From: UBA8653 sp963978155
GTDB lineage: Bacteria > Planctomycetota > Phycisphaerae > Phycisphaerales > SM1A02
Direction: 5' to 3'
NCBI GenBank assembly: GCA_963978155.1
Contig: CAXBRK010000039.1
Span: forward strand, 1-16,350
Length of the DNA stretch: 16,350 nt
In this document: positions 7,206 through 13,803 of the stretch, piece by piece
Layout of the letters: each line of letters starts with the position of its first letter
How positions within the stretch are numbered: position 1 is the first letter of the stretch
Translations under genes and position numbers: made by a program
Notes under the pieces: generated by a model
The model's input: only the letters and a program-made list of their open reading frames with translations
What the model was told of the DNA's origin: nothing
Database searches by the model: none

Positions 7206-7555
7206 AGCATTTTTCTCGCCCAGGTTCGTTTGAGGGTCCGTTCCTGCTGCGGATCGTTTCCTCGGAAGTCATCAACGATGAGTCCGGGGTTCCATCTAAT
7301 CAGTGGAAGTACCGAGTCAATCATGCGAACTGGCGAGACAACACCACGGTAACTTTGGCTGAGAATGCAGTCGCCTACAACATCTGGGAAAAGAACAACT
7401 CAGCAACCACGGTGATGGGCATTGCCGTTAGCTCTTTGCCTGGAACCTACGAGCTTCAGCCAGCACCCTCCGAAACGTACGTCATGGGTTATCATTCCCC
7501 TATCGAGGTCGCTTACTTGTTCCAGTGGCCGAACCAGTTCGATGGGATCTGCTGA
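7202..7555 (+). CDS. Uncharacterised small beta-rich protein (117 aa)
   Basis: Not recognised. It is 117 residues with alternating hydrophobic and polar residues suggesting a beta-sandwich: FLLRIVSSEVINDESGV, then WKYRVNHANW, TVTLAENAVAYNIWEKNN and IAVSSLPGTYELQPAPS. Short proteins of this build (strand, Asn-rich turn, strand, Pro-containing strand) are common among phage tail or head surface proteins of unknown function, but this is only an impression. It is coupled to the previous gene through ATGA and to the Cys-rich gene through TGATG. It has no signal or membrane segment and a single Cys at its last residue. Confidence 0.75.
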   Translation: MKHFSRPGSFEGPFLLRIVSSEVINDESGVPSNQWKYRVNHANWRDNTTVTLAENAVAYNIWEKNNSATTVMGIAVSSLPGTYELQPAPSETYVMGYHSPIEVAYLFQWPNQFDGIC

Positions 7556-9879
7556 TGAGACGATGCTGCGACTGCGTGACCGAGGGATGCACGGACTGTT
7601 TTCAGCCTGACGCGGACAACCCGTGTTGTCGTCTTGGGCCGGACGATCACTTGATGTTGAAAATCGAGCGACCGGGAATGGACGTTCCGTCAAAAATCCC
7701 CAACCCATCATGCCCGCAATGCCTGCCATTCCAAAATATTCCGACCTCATCATTTAGTCGATATGAAGCAGCTCCGGCAATCCTCGTCAAATACGAACCG
7801 TTTGAAGGGGATGCGGCCACGAATGGATATCACTGGTTCTGCGATGACGGAGCCTTCGGAGAATTTGCGGCTCCCACAAGGATTGAGCATATCGGCGCTT
7901 TGTGGAAACTTTGGCCACCGATTTGTCCAAATCTACTGACGCGGACGGTGGGAGGAAACCAAGTAAGTTTCCCTGGATGTTGCAATAACAATTGCCATTG
8001 TTCGGTGCCTAACACCGGAACGGCCCAGTACGGAGGTCCGGCAGATTACCTTGCGGATCCAGCGGTCACGGGAGTTTGCGGTCTGACCGACCTTACCAAC
8101 CAAGGCAACAACCCCAACCTGACCAATTTTCAAAAAGACATCATTGAAGAAAACCCGGCCGGGTGGACTAACACGTTTTTTTCTGCGTTGACTTGCCAAA
8201 ACGCTTGCGGTCCCGGAAGCGGTTCTGCGGGCGGGACAACATTGTGCGACTATTCGGGTTATGAATGGTTGCAAGGAATCTATGACGATCAGACGTGGCC
8301 GTTTTCAAACCCAAGTCCAGAAATCTATAAGCACTATTATTGGGTTCCACCTTCGGGTGGCGCGTCTGGGTTCGTAGAAGAGGACAACATTCTAAGACGA
8401 TTGTCCGAAACTATCGTCGCCGTATACCATCCCGAAAAATGGTACAAGCGCTGCGAATCAACATACGAATACCCAATCGGTGACGATAAGGATTGCAACC
8501 GGGTAACGAATTGGGGTTGTAGAGTTCCTGAATACTTCTTGTACGCCTGTGCTGGAGTGCCTATTTTCTCTTGGGAAATGAAGGCAATGCTCGATGCCGG
8601 GCAAATCACCTCGCAAGAATACGAATGGTTGTTTGAGGCGAGAGCTACAAACACGCCACTGGGCCAGACAGGGCAGGGGCGGTCTCTCATCAATAAGTTG
8701 GAAACGACACACTGGAATTCCAACGCTCCTTCTGGAGCGGCGCTATTTCAGACAAAGGATTGGAGAGGGGCAACTCTCCAAGATGGCAGCACGGTTCCAG
8801 GCACGGAAACCAGGGTCATTCGAAAAGACTTGATCCAATACCGAAACGGTGCGTCAAACCCGTCAACTATTGTCCCCGACGTTTTTTACAAAGCAAGGCC
8901 CGGGGGCTGGGCTCACGTTTGCAGGAATCCTCCAAGGTTTGTGCAAGGCGATGGTTCTGCAATTTGCAACAACGCTTTGCCCGGCGTCGAGGTCCGCCAG
9001 AAAGCTCCCCAAGTCATTCGTAATCGCGGCTGCACGATCACCGACGAATCGTGCAGTATCGAAACCGTCACGGCAGACACGATTGGCCGTCCCACTTACA
9101 TCGTCACAGACCGCTGTATGAGCGCAGCGCCTGTGCCAGTTTGCACGAGCTGCATTCGGGGAAGCGGCTGTTGTAATTTGTGCGCGAATGACCCGTTCGG
9201 ATCCGGGAATTGCGCCGGATGCTTGCCTCCGCCGACTCAAACCTGTGGTGGCTCGCAAAATAACCTGTGCAATCAGGAAACTTACTCGGCAACCTGTACC
9301 GGCATACATTTCACTTGGCGCGGCTACTGGTATGACTACACGGACAGTGGTAGCACGCCTTCAAGGCCAGAAAAGTGCATTGCTTCAAACTCGGCCTACC
9401 TTTGGGTGGTGAAGGACAATTGCAGGGATTTGAATCCGGACGACGACGGGCCAAACTCGTGCAATCTGGGTTGCCCAGCGAATCCGCCAGAGGGTTTGCC
9501 GCCTGCCAACGAGGGCATTGTTCCCGGAACCATTGCTACGAGAGAATGGAAATGCGGGTGCGGCACCAGCCACTGCCCTCACAGTCGGGGTCTGGTGAGG
9601 GTAGGTGTTGGTTCGTCAGGCGGCCTCTGTTTGTTAGATGGCACAAATGGCGGAAGCCCGGGCACGCCCCCGTCGATCGGCCAAGGGTACAACCAAAAAG
9701 GCCCGTTCGACCAAGACGGATGCGGCAGATACTTGTGCAACGAAGGCAAGAACTTCGTGCTGGGGGCTTGCTGCATCAACGGGGAGTGCGTGGAAGGCGT
9801 GACTCAGGCGGAATGTGAAGGCTGCACCGGCGGGGTGTGGCAGGGCTGGAATTCGTGTTGCAGCGGTGTGAGCTGCTAG
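7555..9879 (+). CDS. Large cysteine-rich protein, probable tail tip / adsorption protein
   Basis: A 774-residue protein of unknown family in the tail-tip position. By hand count it has about 56 Cys (roughly 7%), grouped at the N-terminus (residues 4-25, RRCCDCVTEGCTDC) and in the C-terminal third (from about 530: CTSCIRGSGCCNLC, then NCAGC, KCGCGTSHC). The middle (about 190-520) is Trp/Tyr-rich with few Cys. Residues 737-774 form a module beginning GACCINGEC and ending in CCSGVSC with VWQGW inside, resembling Cys modules I recall from Planctomycetes surface proteins. CxxC pairs could bind metal or form disulfides. ATG 7555 is preferred over the GTG at 7525 because of the TGATG overlap and GGGA 7 bases upstream. 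Sampled GC is lower than in head genes. No signal peptide is visible, as expected for a virion protein. Confidence 0.8.
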   Translation: MRRCCDCVTEGCTDCFQPDADNPCCRLGPDDHLMLKIERPGMDVPSKIPNPSCPQCLPFQNIPTSSFSRYEAAPAILVKYEPFEGDAATNGYHWFCDDGAFGEFAAPTRIEHIGALWKLWPPICPNLLTRTVGGNQVSFPGCCNNNCHCSVPNTGTAQYGGPADYLADPAVTGVCGLTDLTNQGNNPNLTNFQKDIIEENPAGWTNTFFSALTCQNACGPGSGSAGGTTLCDYSGYEWLQGIYDDQTWPFSNPSPEIYKHYYWVPPSGGASGFVEEDNILRRLSETIVAVYHPEKWYKRCESTYEYPIGDDKDCNRVTNWGCRVPEYFLYACAGVPIFSWEMKAMLDAGQITSQEYEWLFEARATNTPLGQTGQGRSLINKLETTHWNSNAPSGAALFQTKDWRGATLQDGSTVPGTETRVIRKDLIQYRNGASNPSTIVPDVFYKARPGGWAHVCRNPPRFVQGDGSAICNNALPGVEVRQKAPQVIRNRGCTITDESCSIETVTADTIGRPTYIVTDRCMSAAPVPVCTSCIRGSGCCNLCANDPFGSGNCAGCLPPPTQTCGGSQNNLCNQETYSATCTGIHFTWRGYWYDYTDSGSTPSRPEKCIASNSAYLWVVKDNCRDLNPDDDGPNSCNLGCPANPPEGLPPANEGIVPGTIATREWKCGCGTSHCPHSRGLVRVGVGSSGGLCLLDGTNGGSPGTPPSIGQGYNQKGPFDQDGCGRYLCNEGKNFVLGACCINGECVEGVTQAECEGCTGGVWQGWNSCCSGVSC

Positions 9880-9887
9880 GAGCAAAC

Positions 9888-10151
9888 ATGGGATACATCA
9901 GACCAGGAACGCAAGGAATTGTTGGGATTGACGACCAGCCTCCCCGGGACTTTGAGCCTCCGAAGAAAACGCGGATGCGTGGTTTGGGCGATCTGGTGCA
10001 AAGGGTGTTTCGTGTCGTTGGAATCGAAGTGGCTTTCAAGAAGGTCACCAAGAACCGCGAATGTGGTTGCAAGCAGCGGCAGGAATTTTTGAACCGGGTA
10101 GTGCCATTCGGAAAGGGTGAAGGCGATGACGTGCAATCCGACGAGGATTGA
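9888..10151 (+). CDS. Small phage protein with CGC motif (87 aa)
   Basis: An 87-residue basic protein. The N-terminal 28 residues are Pro/Gly-rich; the core RGLGDLVQRVFRVVGIEVAF leads into ECGCKQRQEFLNR and VVPFG. Small phage proteins with the pattern GLGD, helix, CGC, KR-rich helix, LN, P-F/Y occur in many unrelated phages near tail genes and remain without function as far as I know; this is recall, not a search. The two Cys (59, 61) could bind metal, possibly shared between subunits. ATG 9888 is chosen because AGGAG (9878-9882) lies 5 bases upstream; the frame is open back to 9837 but that part lies in the Cys-rich gene. Its end overlaps the next gene. Confidence 0.8.
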   Translation: MGYIRPGTQGIVGIDDQPPRDFEPPKKTRMRGLGDLVQRVFRVVGIEVAFKKVTKNRECGCKQRQEFLNRVVPFGKGEGDDVQSDED

Positions 10152-10878
10152 GATCAGCAACGCAGCGGCTACGGTCGTTGAGTTCACGGTGACCCCTGAT
10201 CCCGGAGCGGTCAGCCTGACGTTCCAGGTTGACGCTCTCAGCATTGACGAGACGATCACGCTTTCGGCTGGCGTTGGCAGCGTCACGATTGCCGCGCAGA
10301 CTGAGGCCGACTTCTCAATCTTTGATGGCACCATTCAGGTGGGTTCCGGATCTGCCATTTTGGTGCCCGTGATGGTCATTGAGAGCAATGTGCAGCAGGC
10401 CGTGGGCGTGAACATCGACGGGCAAGACGTGACATATTGTGCGGCAGTAGGTAACGACGTGCCGTACATTTCTCAGACCTCAGCAGTGCTTTTGGGCCTG
10501 GAGACTCTTACTGATTGGCGTACGGGACTGAACATCGGCGCTATCGGGGCGCTCGATACGCTCAGTGATAGCTACGTCGGCTTCGTTCAGCAGCCATCTA
10601 CGAGCATTGAATACTATTTGGATTTGGATATACCGACTGGAATCACGCTCACGAAGCTGACTCTGATCGCGCAGGCGGCGGCAGGGAATTTTGAGCTGTA
10701 CAAAAGGCAGCCCGGCCTTGATACTCAATTGCTTGCGCTGACAATACCTTCCACAAGGACACAAAATTTTCTGTCGCCGACGCCGACGCTAAGTATCGGC
10801 AATCAAATGTTTTTCAAATTCACATCGACGGGCGTATCTAACTTCGCCTTTGCCTTGCAATTCACCAAGGTGGGGTGA
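10126..10878 (+). CDS. Uncharacterised beta-rich structural protein (250 aa)
   Basis: Not recognised. A 250-residue Ser/Thr/Ile-rich protein with strong beta character. The first part (residues 5-80) has repeated short strands, such as ATVVEFTVTPDPGAVSLTFQV and GVGSVTIAAQTEADFSI, resembling an Ig-like or appendage domain. The last half (YYLDLDIPTGITLTKLTLIA through FFKFTSTGVSNFAFALQFT) reads like a jelly-roll carbohydrate-binding or receptor-contact domain, though no key residues support a name. ATG 10126 is preferred with AAAGGG (10112-10117) 8 bases upstream; GTG 10117 is an alternative. It overlaps the preceding gene by 26 bases. A fibre or appendage role is inferred from composition and place. 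Confidence 0.75.
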   Translation: MTCNPTRIEISNAAATVVEFTVTPDPGAVSLTFQVDALSIDETITLSAGVGSVTIAAQTEADFSIFDGTIQVGSGSAILVPVMVIESNVQQAVGVNIDGQDVTYCAAVGNDVPYISQTSAVLLGLETLTDWRTGLNIGAIGALDTLSDSYVGFVQQPSTSIEYYLDLDIPTGITLTKLTLIAQAAAGNFELYKRQPGLDTQLLALTIPSTRTQNFLSPTPTLSIGNQMFFKFTSTGVSNFAFALQFTKVG

Positions 10879-10881
10879 CGG

Positions 10882-11337
10882 ATGACTCCTAAGTGGTTTT
10901 TCTACGAACCAGGAGCGCCAAGCGTAATCCAACCGCAGGTGCAATTCGACGGCACGTTGGTAGCTACAACGAACGCGAATCGTTTCGATATCACTGGGTA
11001 TTCGATAACCGGAACCGACGCTACCTATTTTCAGCCATATGCAGCCGCAACACCGTTGCGGCGTAATTCGTTTGGCAACCAAATGCAGTTCCTCTTCGCG
11101 TTGTCATCATCATCGCCTTGGGTAAACGCCGCCGACTTCTTGGCGAATGTGACCGTGCAGAATTTGGTACTGGAGATTGGCGGAAACCTGCTGACACCGA
11201 CCAGCTTTGATGTGGTTGCTTCAGGAACCACCACGACAATGCGGTCTCGTTTCTTCGGTTCTCAAACTTACATCACCAACTATTGGGCTGGCCTTTCGGC
11301 TGGTGATTCTTTCCAATTCAAGATGTTCTACACCTAG
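10882..11337 (+). CDS. Uncharacterised beta-rich small structural protein (151 aa)
   Basis: Not recognised. A 151-residue protein with Thr/Ser/Phe-rich strands (FDGTLVATTNANRFDITGYS, VQNLVLEIGGNLLTPTSFDV) and an aromatic C-terminus (NYWAGLSAGDSFQFKMFYT). It lacks Cys, signal and membrane segments. Build and neighbours suggest a partner of the 250-residue protein just upstream, from which it is separated by 3 bases; the two may be parts of one tail appendage. The bases before ATG (GGTGGGGTGACGG) give a moderate ribosome site. A decoration or fibre role is possible but not shown. Confidence 0.75.
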   Translation: MTPKWFFYEPGAPSVIQPQVQFDGTLVATTNANRFDITGYSITGTDATYFQPYAAATPLRRNSFGNQMQFLFALSSSSPWVNAADFLANVTVQNLVLEIGGNLLTPTSFDVVASGTTTTMRSRFFGSQTYITNYWAGLSAGDSFQFKMFYT

Positions 11338-11349
11338 GAGACCCCCCCC

Positions 11350-11559
11350 ATGCAAAGCATTCATCACTATTCCAACATCCTGAACAGCCTGACCACGATC
11401 AACGGGCAAATCGTTTCGCTGGACTATTTGTTTCGAGAGGTCGAAGCTAGCACTGACATCGACACGCAATTCGTGGATTCGTTTGTGGCGTCGGCGCAGG
11501 AAATGATTGCTGCTGCTGAGGCGTTGAAGTCGGTTGTGTACGATCCCACCCCGGAGTGA
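11350..11559 (+). CDS. Small hypothetical protein (69 aa)
   Basis: Not recognised. A 69-residue acidic, mostly helical protein: an N-terminal helix (HHYSNILNSLTTINGQIVSLDYLF) and a second helix (FVDSFVASAQEMIAAAEALKSV) separated by a DIDTQ turn, suggesting a helical hairpin. AGGAG (11336-11340) overlaps the previous stop and lies 9 bases before the ATG across an unusual run of C (ACCCCCCCC). It sits between tail appendage genes and a membrane protein, so it could belong to either group. Coding status rests on the ribosome site and its fit in the operon. Confidence 0.7.
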   Translation: MQSIHHYSNILNSLTTINGQIVSLDYLFREVEASTDIDTQFVDSFVASAQEMIAAAEALKSVVYDPTPE

Positions 11560-11563
11560 TGTC

Positions 11564-11755
11564 GTGACGGTCCAGGAGATTGCGAGTCTGATTAGCAGTG
11601 CGGGAAGCGTTGCAATTCCGATTGTCCTTGCGATCATTGCCAAGGAGTGGCATCGCATCGACAAGACCTTGGCCCGGCTCTCCGATGCCATTGAACGGCT
11701 GACCGAGAGAGTCGAGCGTCTGGAGGAGCGGCATGAGGGTTCTGGCAGTAGGTGA
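11564..11755 (+). CDS. Small membrane protein with coiled coil, holin-like candidate
   Basis: A 63-residue protein with one hydrophobic segment (residues about 6-26, ending AIPIVLAIIA) followed by a charged helix whose Leu/Ile/Val at 36, 39, 43, 46, 50 and 53 keep perfect 3-4 spacing, a coiled coil. Small size, a single membrane segment and place at the end of the late operon suit a holin or lysis accessory protein, but the family is not identifiable. The start is GTG 11564 with GGAG (11553-11556) 7 bases upstream; the open frame extends to 11534 but without a ribosome site and inside the previous gene. It overlaps the phosphoesterase gene by 23 bases. It could instead anchor another protein to the membrane. 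Confidence 0.72.
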   Translation: MTVQEIASLISSAGSVAIPIVLAIIAKEWHRIDKTLARLSDAIERLTERVERLEERHEGSGSR

Positions 11756-12422
11756 CATCCACATTCCGGCGGAACACCCCGGGTACCTCAAGTTCTGCTG
11801 GGACATCTACGAGTATTGGGAATGTGACAAGGTGGTGCTGATCGGGGATGTGGTGGATCACCACGCCATCTCTGCCCATGCGTCTGAGCATGATGCCGCC
11901 ACTGCTGCCGACGAGTACAAACTAGCCAGAGACCGCATTGCCGAATGGCAGGACTACTTTCCCAAGGCTCTGGTGTGCATCGGCAACCACGACATCCGAG
12001 TCGAGCGGATGGCGTTGTCGGCTGGCGTGCCACCGCAATTCATTCGTTCATTCAAGGACACATGGGAAACGCCAAACTGGGAGTGGGACTTCGAACACTA
12101 CATTGACGGAGTTCGGTACTTCCACGGGACCGGCATGAGCGGGCAGCAGCCTGCTCTCCGAGCTGCAATAGCGACGATGACCTCAACCGTCTGCGGGCAC
12201 GTCCACTCGCAAGCAGGCGTAGCGTGGTCTGCCGCCCCTGGACCTATGAAGGGGGGCAAGCCTCAGAAGGGGAAGTCCGTCTTCGGGCTCACGACCGGCT
12301 GCGGGGTAGACATCAGTCACCCAGCGGCCCGGTACGGAGCCAACATGCTCCGACGCCCTGTTCTGGGCTGCGGAGTCGTTCTAGGGGGAACCCATGCCTA
12401 CTTCGAAAGGATGGCGATATGA
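11733..12422 (+). CDS. Calcineurin-like metallophosphoesterase
   Basis: A 229-residue protein with all signature motifs of the binuclear-metal phosphoesterase superfamily in order: GDIH (7-10), GDVVDHH (38-44), GNHD (84-87), a His in YFHG (131) and GHVH (155-158). These residues bind two metal ions and hydrolyse phosphomono- or diesters; the substrate cannot be told. The domain fills the protein, with a Gly/Lys loop (GPMKGGKPQKGK, 170-181) before the last strands. GGAGGAG (11722-11728) precedes the ATG, and the end is ATGA-coupled to the next gene. Phage versions are commonly thought to act in nucleic acid or nucleotide metabolism, so its place in the late strand rather than with replication genes is notable. 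Confidence 0.92.
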   Translation: MRVLAVGDIHIPAEHPGYLKFCWDIYEYWECDKVVLIGDVVDHHAISAHASEHDAATAADEYKLARDRIAEWQDYFPKALVCIGNHDIRVERMALSAGVPPQFIRSFKDTWETPNWEWDFEHYIDGVRYFHGTGMSGQQPALRAAIATMTSTVCGHVHSQAGVAWSAAPGPMKGGKPQKGKSVFGLTTGCGVDISHPAARYGANMLRRPVLGCGVVLGGTHAYFERMAI

Positions 12423-12688
12423 GCGAGCCGGAGTACAACCAGACCCTGCATCAGGTCAGGGAGCTGATTGGAATGCTGATTGAGGACGGGTGTGATGCTG
12501 TAGTCTTGTCCTGGAGTCGAACAGAGAAGGGTTCGACCCTCTGCGACTATGAGACGTTCGGCAATTTCTTTGCCTGCAACGGGCTCGCTCATGACACCTT
12601 CACAAGGCTGGTACAGAACAATCGAACGGTGGTGGAGATCCGCAGCACCACGGAAGACCTTGAGTACGAGGAGGACGAAGACGAATGA
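12419..12688 (+). CDS. Acidic small hypothetical protein (89 aa)
   Basis: Not recognised. It is 89 residues with an N-terminal helix (NQTLHQVRELIGMLIEDG), a strand (DAVVLSWSRT), a mixed middle and a strongly acidic tail (TTEDLEYEEDEDE). The frame is open far upstream within the phosphoesterase gene, but ATG 12419 is chosen for its ATGA overlap with that gene. It ends in another ATGA with the lipoprotein gene, so the three are coupled. The alpha/beta build suggests a small binding or regulatory protein; the acidic tail could mimic DNA, but nothing specific supports that. Confidence 0.75.
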   Translation: MSEPEYNQTLHQVRELIGMLIEDGCDAVVLSWSRTEKGSTLCDYETFGNFFACNGLAHDTFTRLVQNNRTVVEIRSTTEDLEYEEDEDE

Positions 12689-13038
12689 GATACGCAATTC
12701 TTGCGCTGGTGGTCCTGGGTGGTTGCCGGGCCTTGCCGTCTGACGATTTCATGGACCCGATCCCGACGGGTGATCCGGTAGCCCTCCGGGAGGCTGCCAT
12801 CGTCTCAGAGGCCAAGGCGACGGCGTACAGCCGTTTGGCCGATGAGGCGGCTGGACGCTGGGACCGGCTCGTAGAGGGGGCTCAGGAGGCCGCTGAGGGT
12901 CTTGGAGCCCCTGCGGTCCTCACAGGGCTTCTGGGGGCCGCTGGCGGCTTCCTCGTGCCTACGCCGGGGCAGAGGCGTCGGGAGAGGGTGGCGAAGGCCG
13001 AGGGGGAGTCAATCGGTGCAGGAACACGGCAGGGTTGA
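12685..13038 (+). CDS. Lipoprotein with C-terminal membrane segment, candidate unimolecular spanin
   Basis: A 117-residue protein with a type II signal: Arg2, a hydrophobic stretch and lipobox LGGC with the lipidated Cys at 14. Residues 15-72 form a soluble part, mainly an Ala-rich helix (about 31-72). Residues 73-91 (LGAPAVLTGLLGAAGGFLV) are a second hydrophobic segment, followed by a basic tail (QRRRERVAK), which by the positive-inside rule faces the cytoplasm. A lipid-anchored N-terminus plus C-terminal TM is the layout of u-spanins such as phage T1 gp11, which link outer and inner membranes for lysis. The late-operon end and a nearby holin-like gene agree. It starts in ATGA with the previous gene and its end overlaps the opposing gene by 30 bases. 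It could alternatively be an ordinary lipoprotein with an amphipathic helix. Confidence 0.75.
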   Translation: MRYAILALVVLGGCRALPSDDFMDPIPTGDPVALREAAIVSEAKATAYSRLADEAAGRWDRLVEGAQEAAEGLGAPAVLTGLLGAAGGFLVPTPGQRRRERVAKAEGESIGAGTRQG

Positions 13039-13803
13039 GCCGTCGTCCTCGAAAAGCTGCCCCTGGATGGTGAGCTGTGTAATGATCTGCCGATAGCTGG
13101 GGCGATCAATGCGGAATGGCTTCCCAAGTCTTTCTTCGGCCCTAGCCCACCATTCGAGCAAGGATGGATCTTCGTTCCCGACCATTTCGATTCGTCCGCG
13201 ACTCTTGAGGAAACAGCCGCAGCAATTCCCCATCCAGCGGGGGATCTCAAGCCGCCACGGGTGAGAAGACCAGAAGGTCTCCACATCTTGCAGAGTGTGG
13301 CCCGAAAGATACATCGGACAGACAACGGTTTCCCTCGAGTTGTCTGGTTTGATGCGTTGGGCGCGCTTGGGTTCATCTGCACGAAGGCCAATAGCTGCGT
13401 CCCAGTCATCCCAGCCCAAAGACATCAGATAGGCGGCCATCGCCCTCATCTTGAGGTTGACGGTGCAGATTCTCGCAACTGGCGTGGGTGGATACTCGCG
13501 CTTGTCTATTAGCGCGTCAAATGGCTCCCCATTGCGGCTTGCTGTTTCCGGTTCAACCACCTTGAATTTCTTTTCTAGGTCGTATTCAATCCACCGGATG
13601 GGAACGTTCCACTCCTCTTGAACACGCTGGACAAAGTCCAGGGTCTTTGGGTGTTCCAGACCGGTGTTTGCAAATAGGACCAAGCCATCGGACGGCAAAG
13701 CGCCGTCGTAAGCGTCCAGAATGTTCCTGAGCATAAACGCGGATGATTCGCCGCCAGAAAACTGGACCGAAAAAGGTGTTTGGATCTTGTAGTGATTCAG
13801 CAC
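13009..13803 (-). CDS. PAPS reductase-like PP-loop protein
   Basis: A 264-residue member of the adenine nucleotide alpha-hydrolase (PP-loop) group resembling phosphoadenosine phosphosulfate reductases: FSGGESSA (PP-loop, 15-22), LFANTGLEHPKTLDFV (43-58), and GLRADEP (139-145). True PAPS reductases reduce activated sulfate; phage relatives mostly have unknown roles, with sulfur or nucleic-acid modification (compare DndC) often suggested. Cys at 113 (RICT), 194, 195 and 197 (NCCGC) and 260, 262 (PCSC) could hold a metal or Fe-S cluster. The GTG start has AAGGAG 7 bases upstream and overlaps the HNH gene by 7 bases. It is the last gene of the minus-strand block, converging on the lipoprotein gene. 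The fold call is strong, the reaction is not known. Confidence 0.85.
   Translation of the reverse strand: MLNHYKIQTPFSVQFSGGESSAFMLRNILDAYDGALPSDGLVLFANTGLEHPKTLDFVQRVQEEWNVPIRWIEYDLEKKFKVVEPETASRNGEPFDALIDKREYPPTPVARICTVNLKMRAMAAYLMSLGWDDWDAAIGLRADEPKRAQRIKPDNSRETVVCPMYLSGHTLQDVETFWSSHPWRLEIPRWMGNCCGCFLKSRGRIEMVGNEDPSLLEWWARAEERLGKPFRIDRPSYRQIITQLTIQGQLFEDDGSTLPCSCTD

Noticed and set aside
12224..12418. Upstream extension of the acidic 89-residue protein
   Set aside because: Lies inside the phosphoesterase gene with Arg/Ser-rich shadow composition; ATG 12419 forms ATGA with the preceding stop.
13026..13043. ACGGC/GCCGT stem at the convergent junction as a bidirectional terminator
   Set aside because: Only 5 pairs with an 8-base loop and no T-run on either strand; too weak to annotate.
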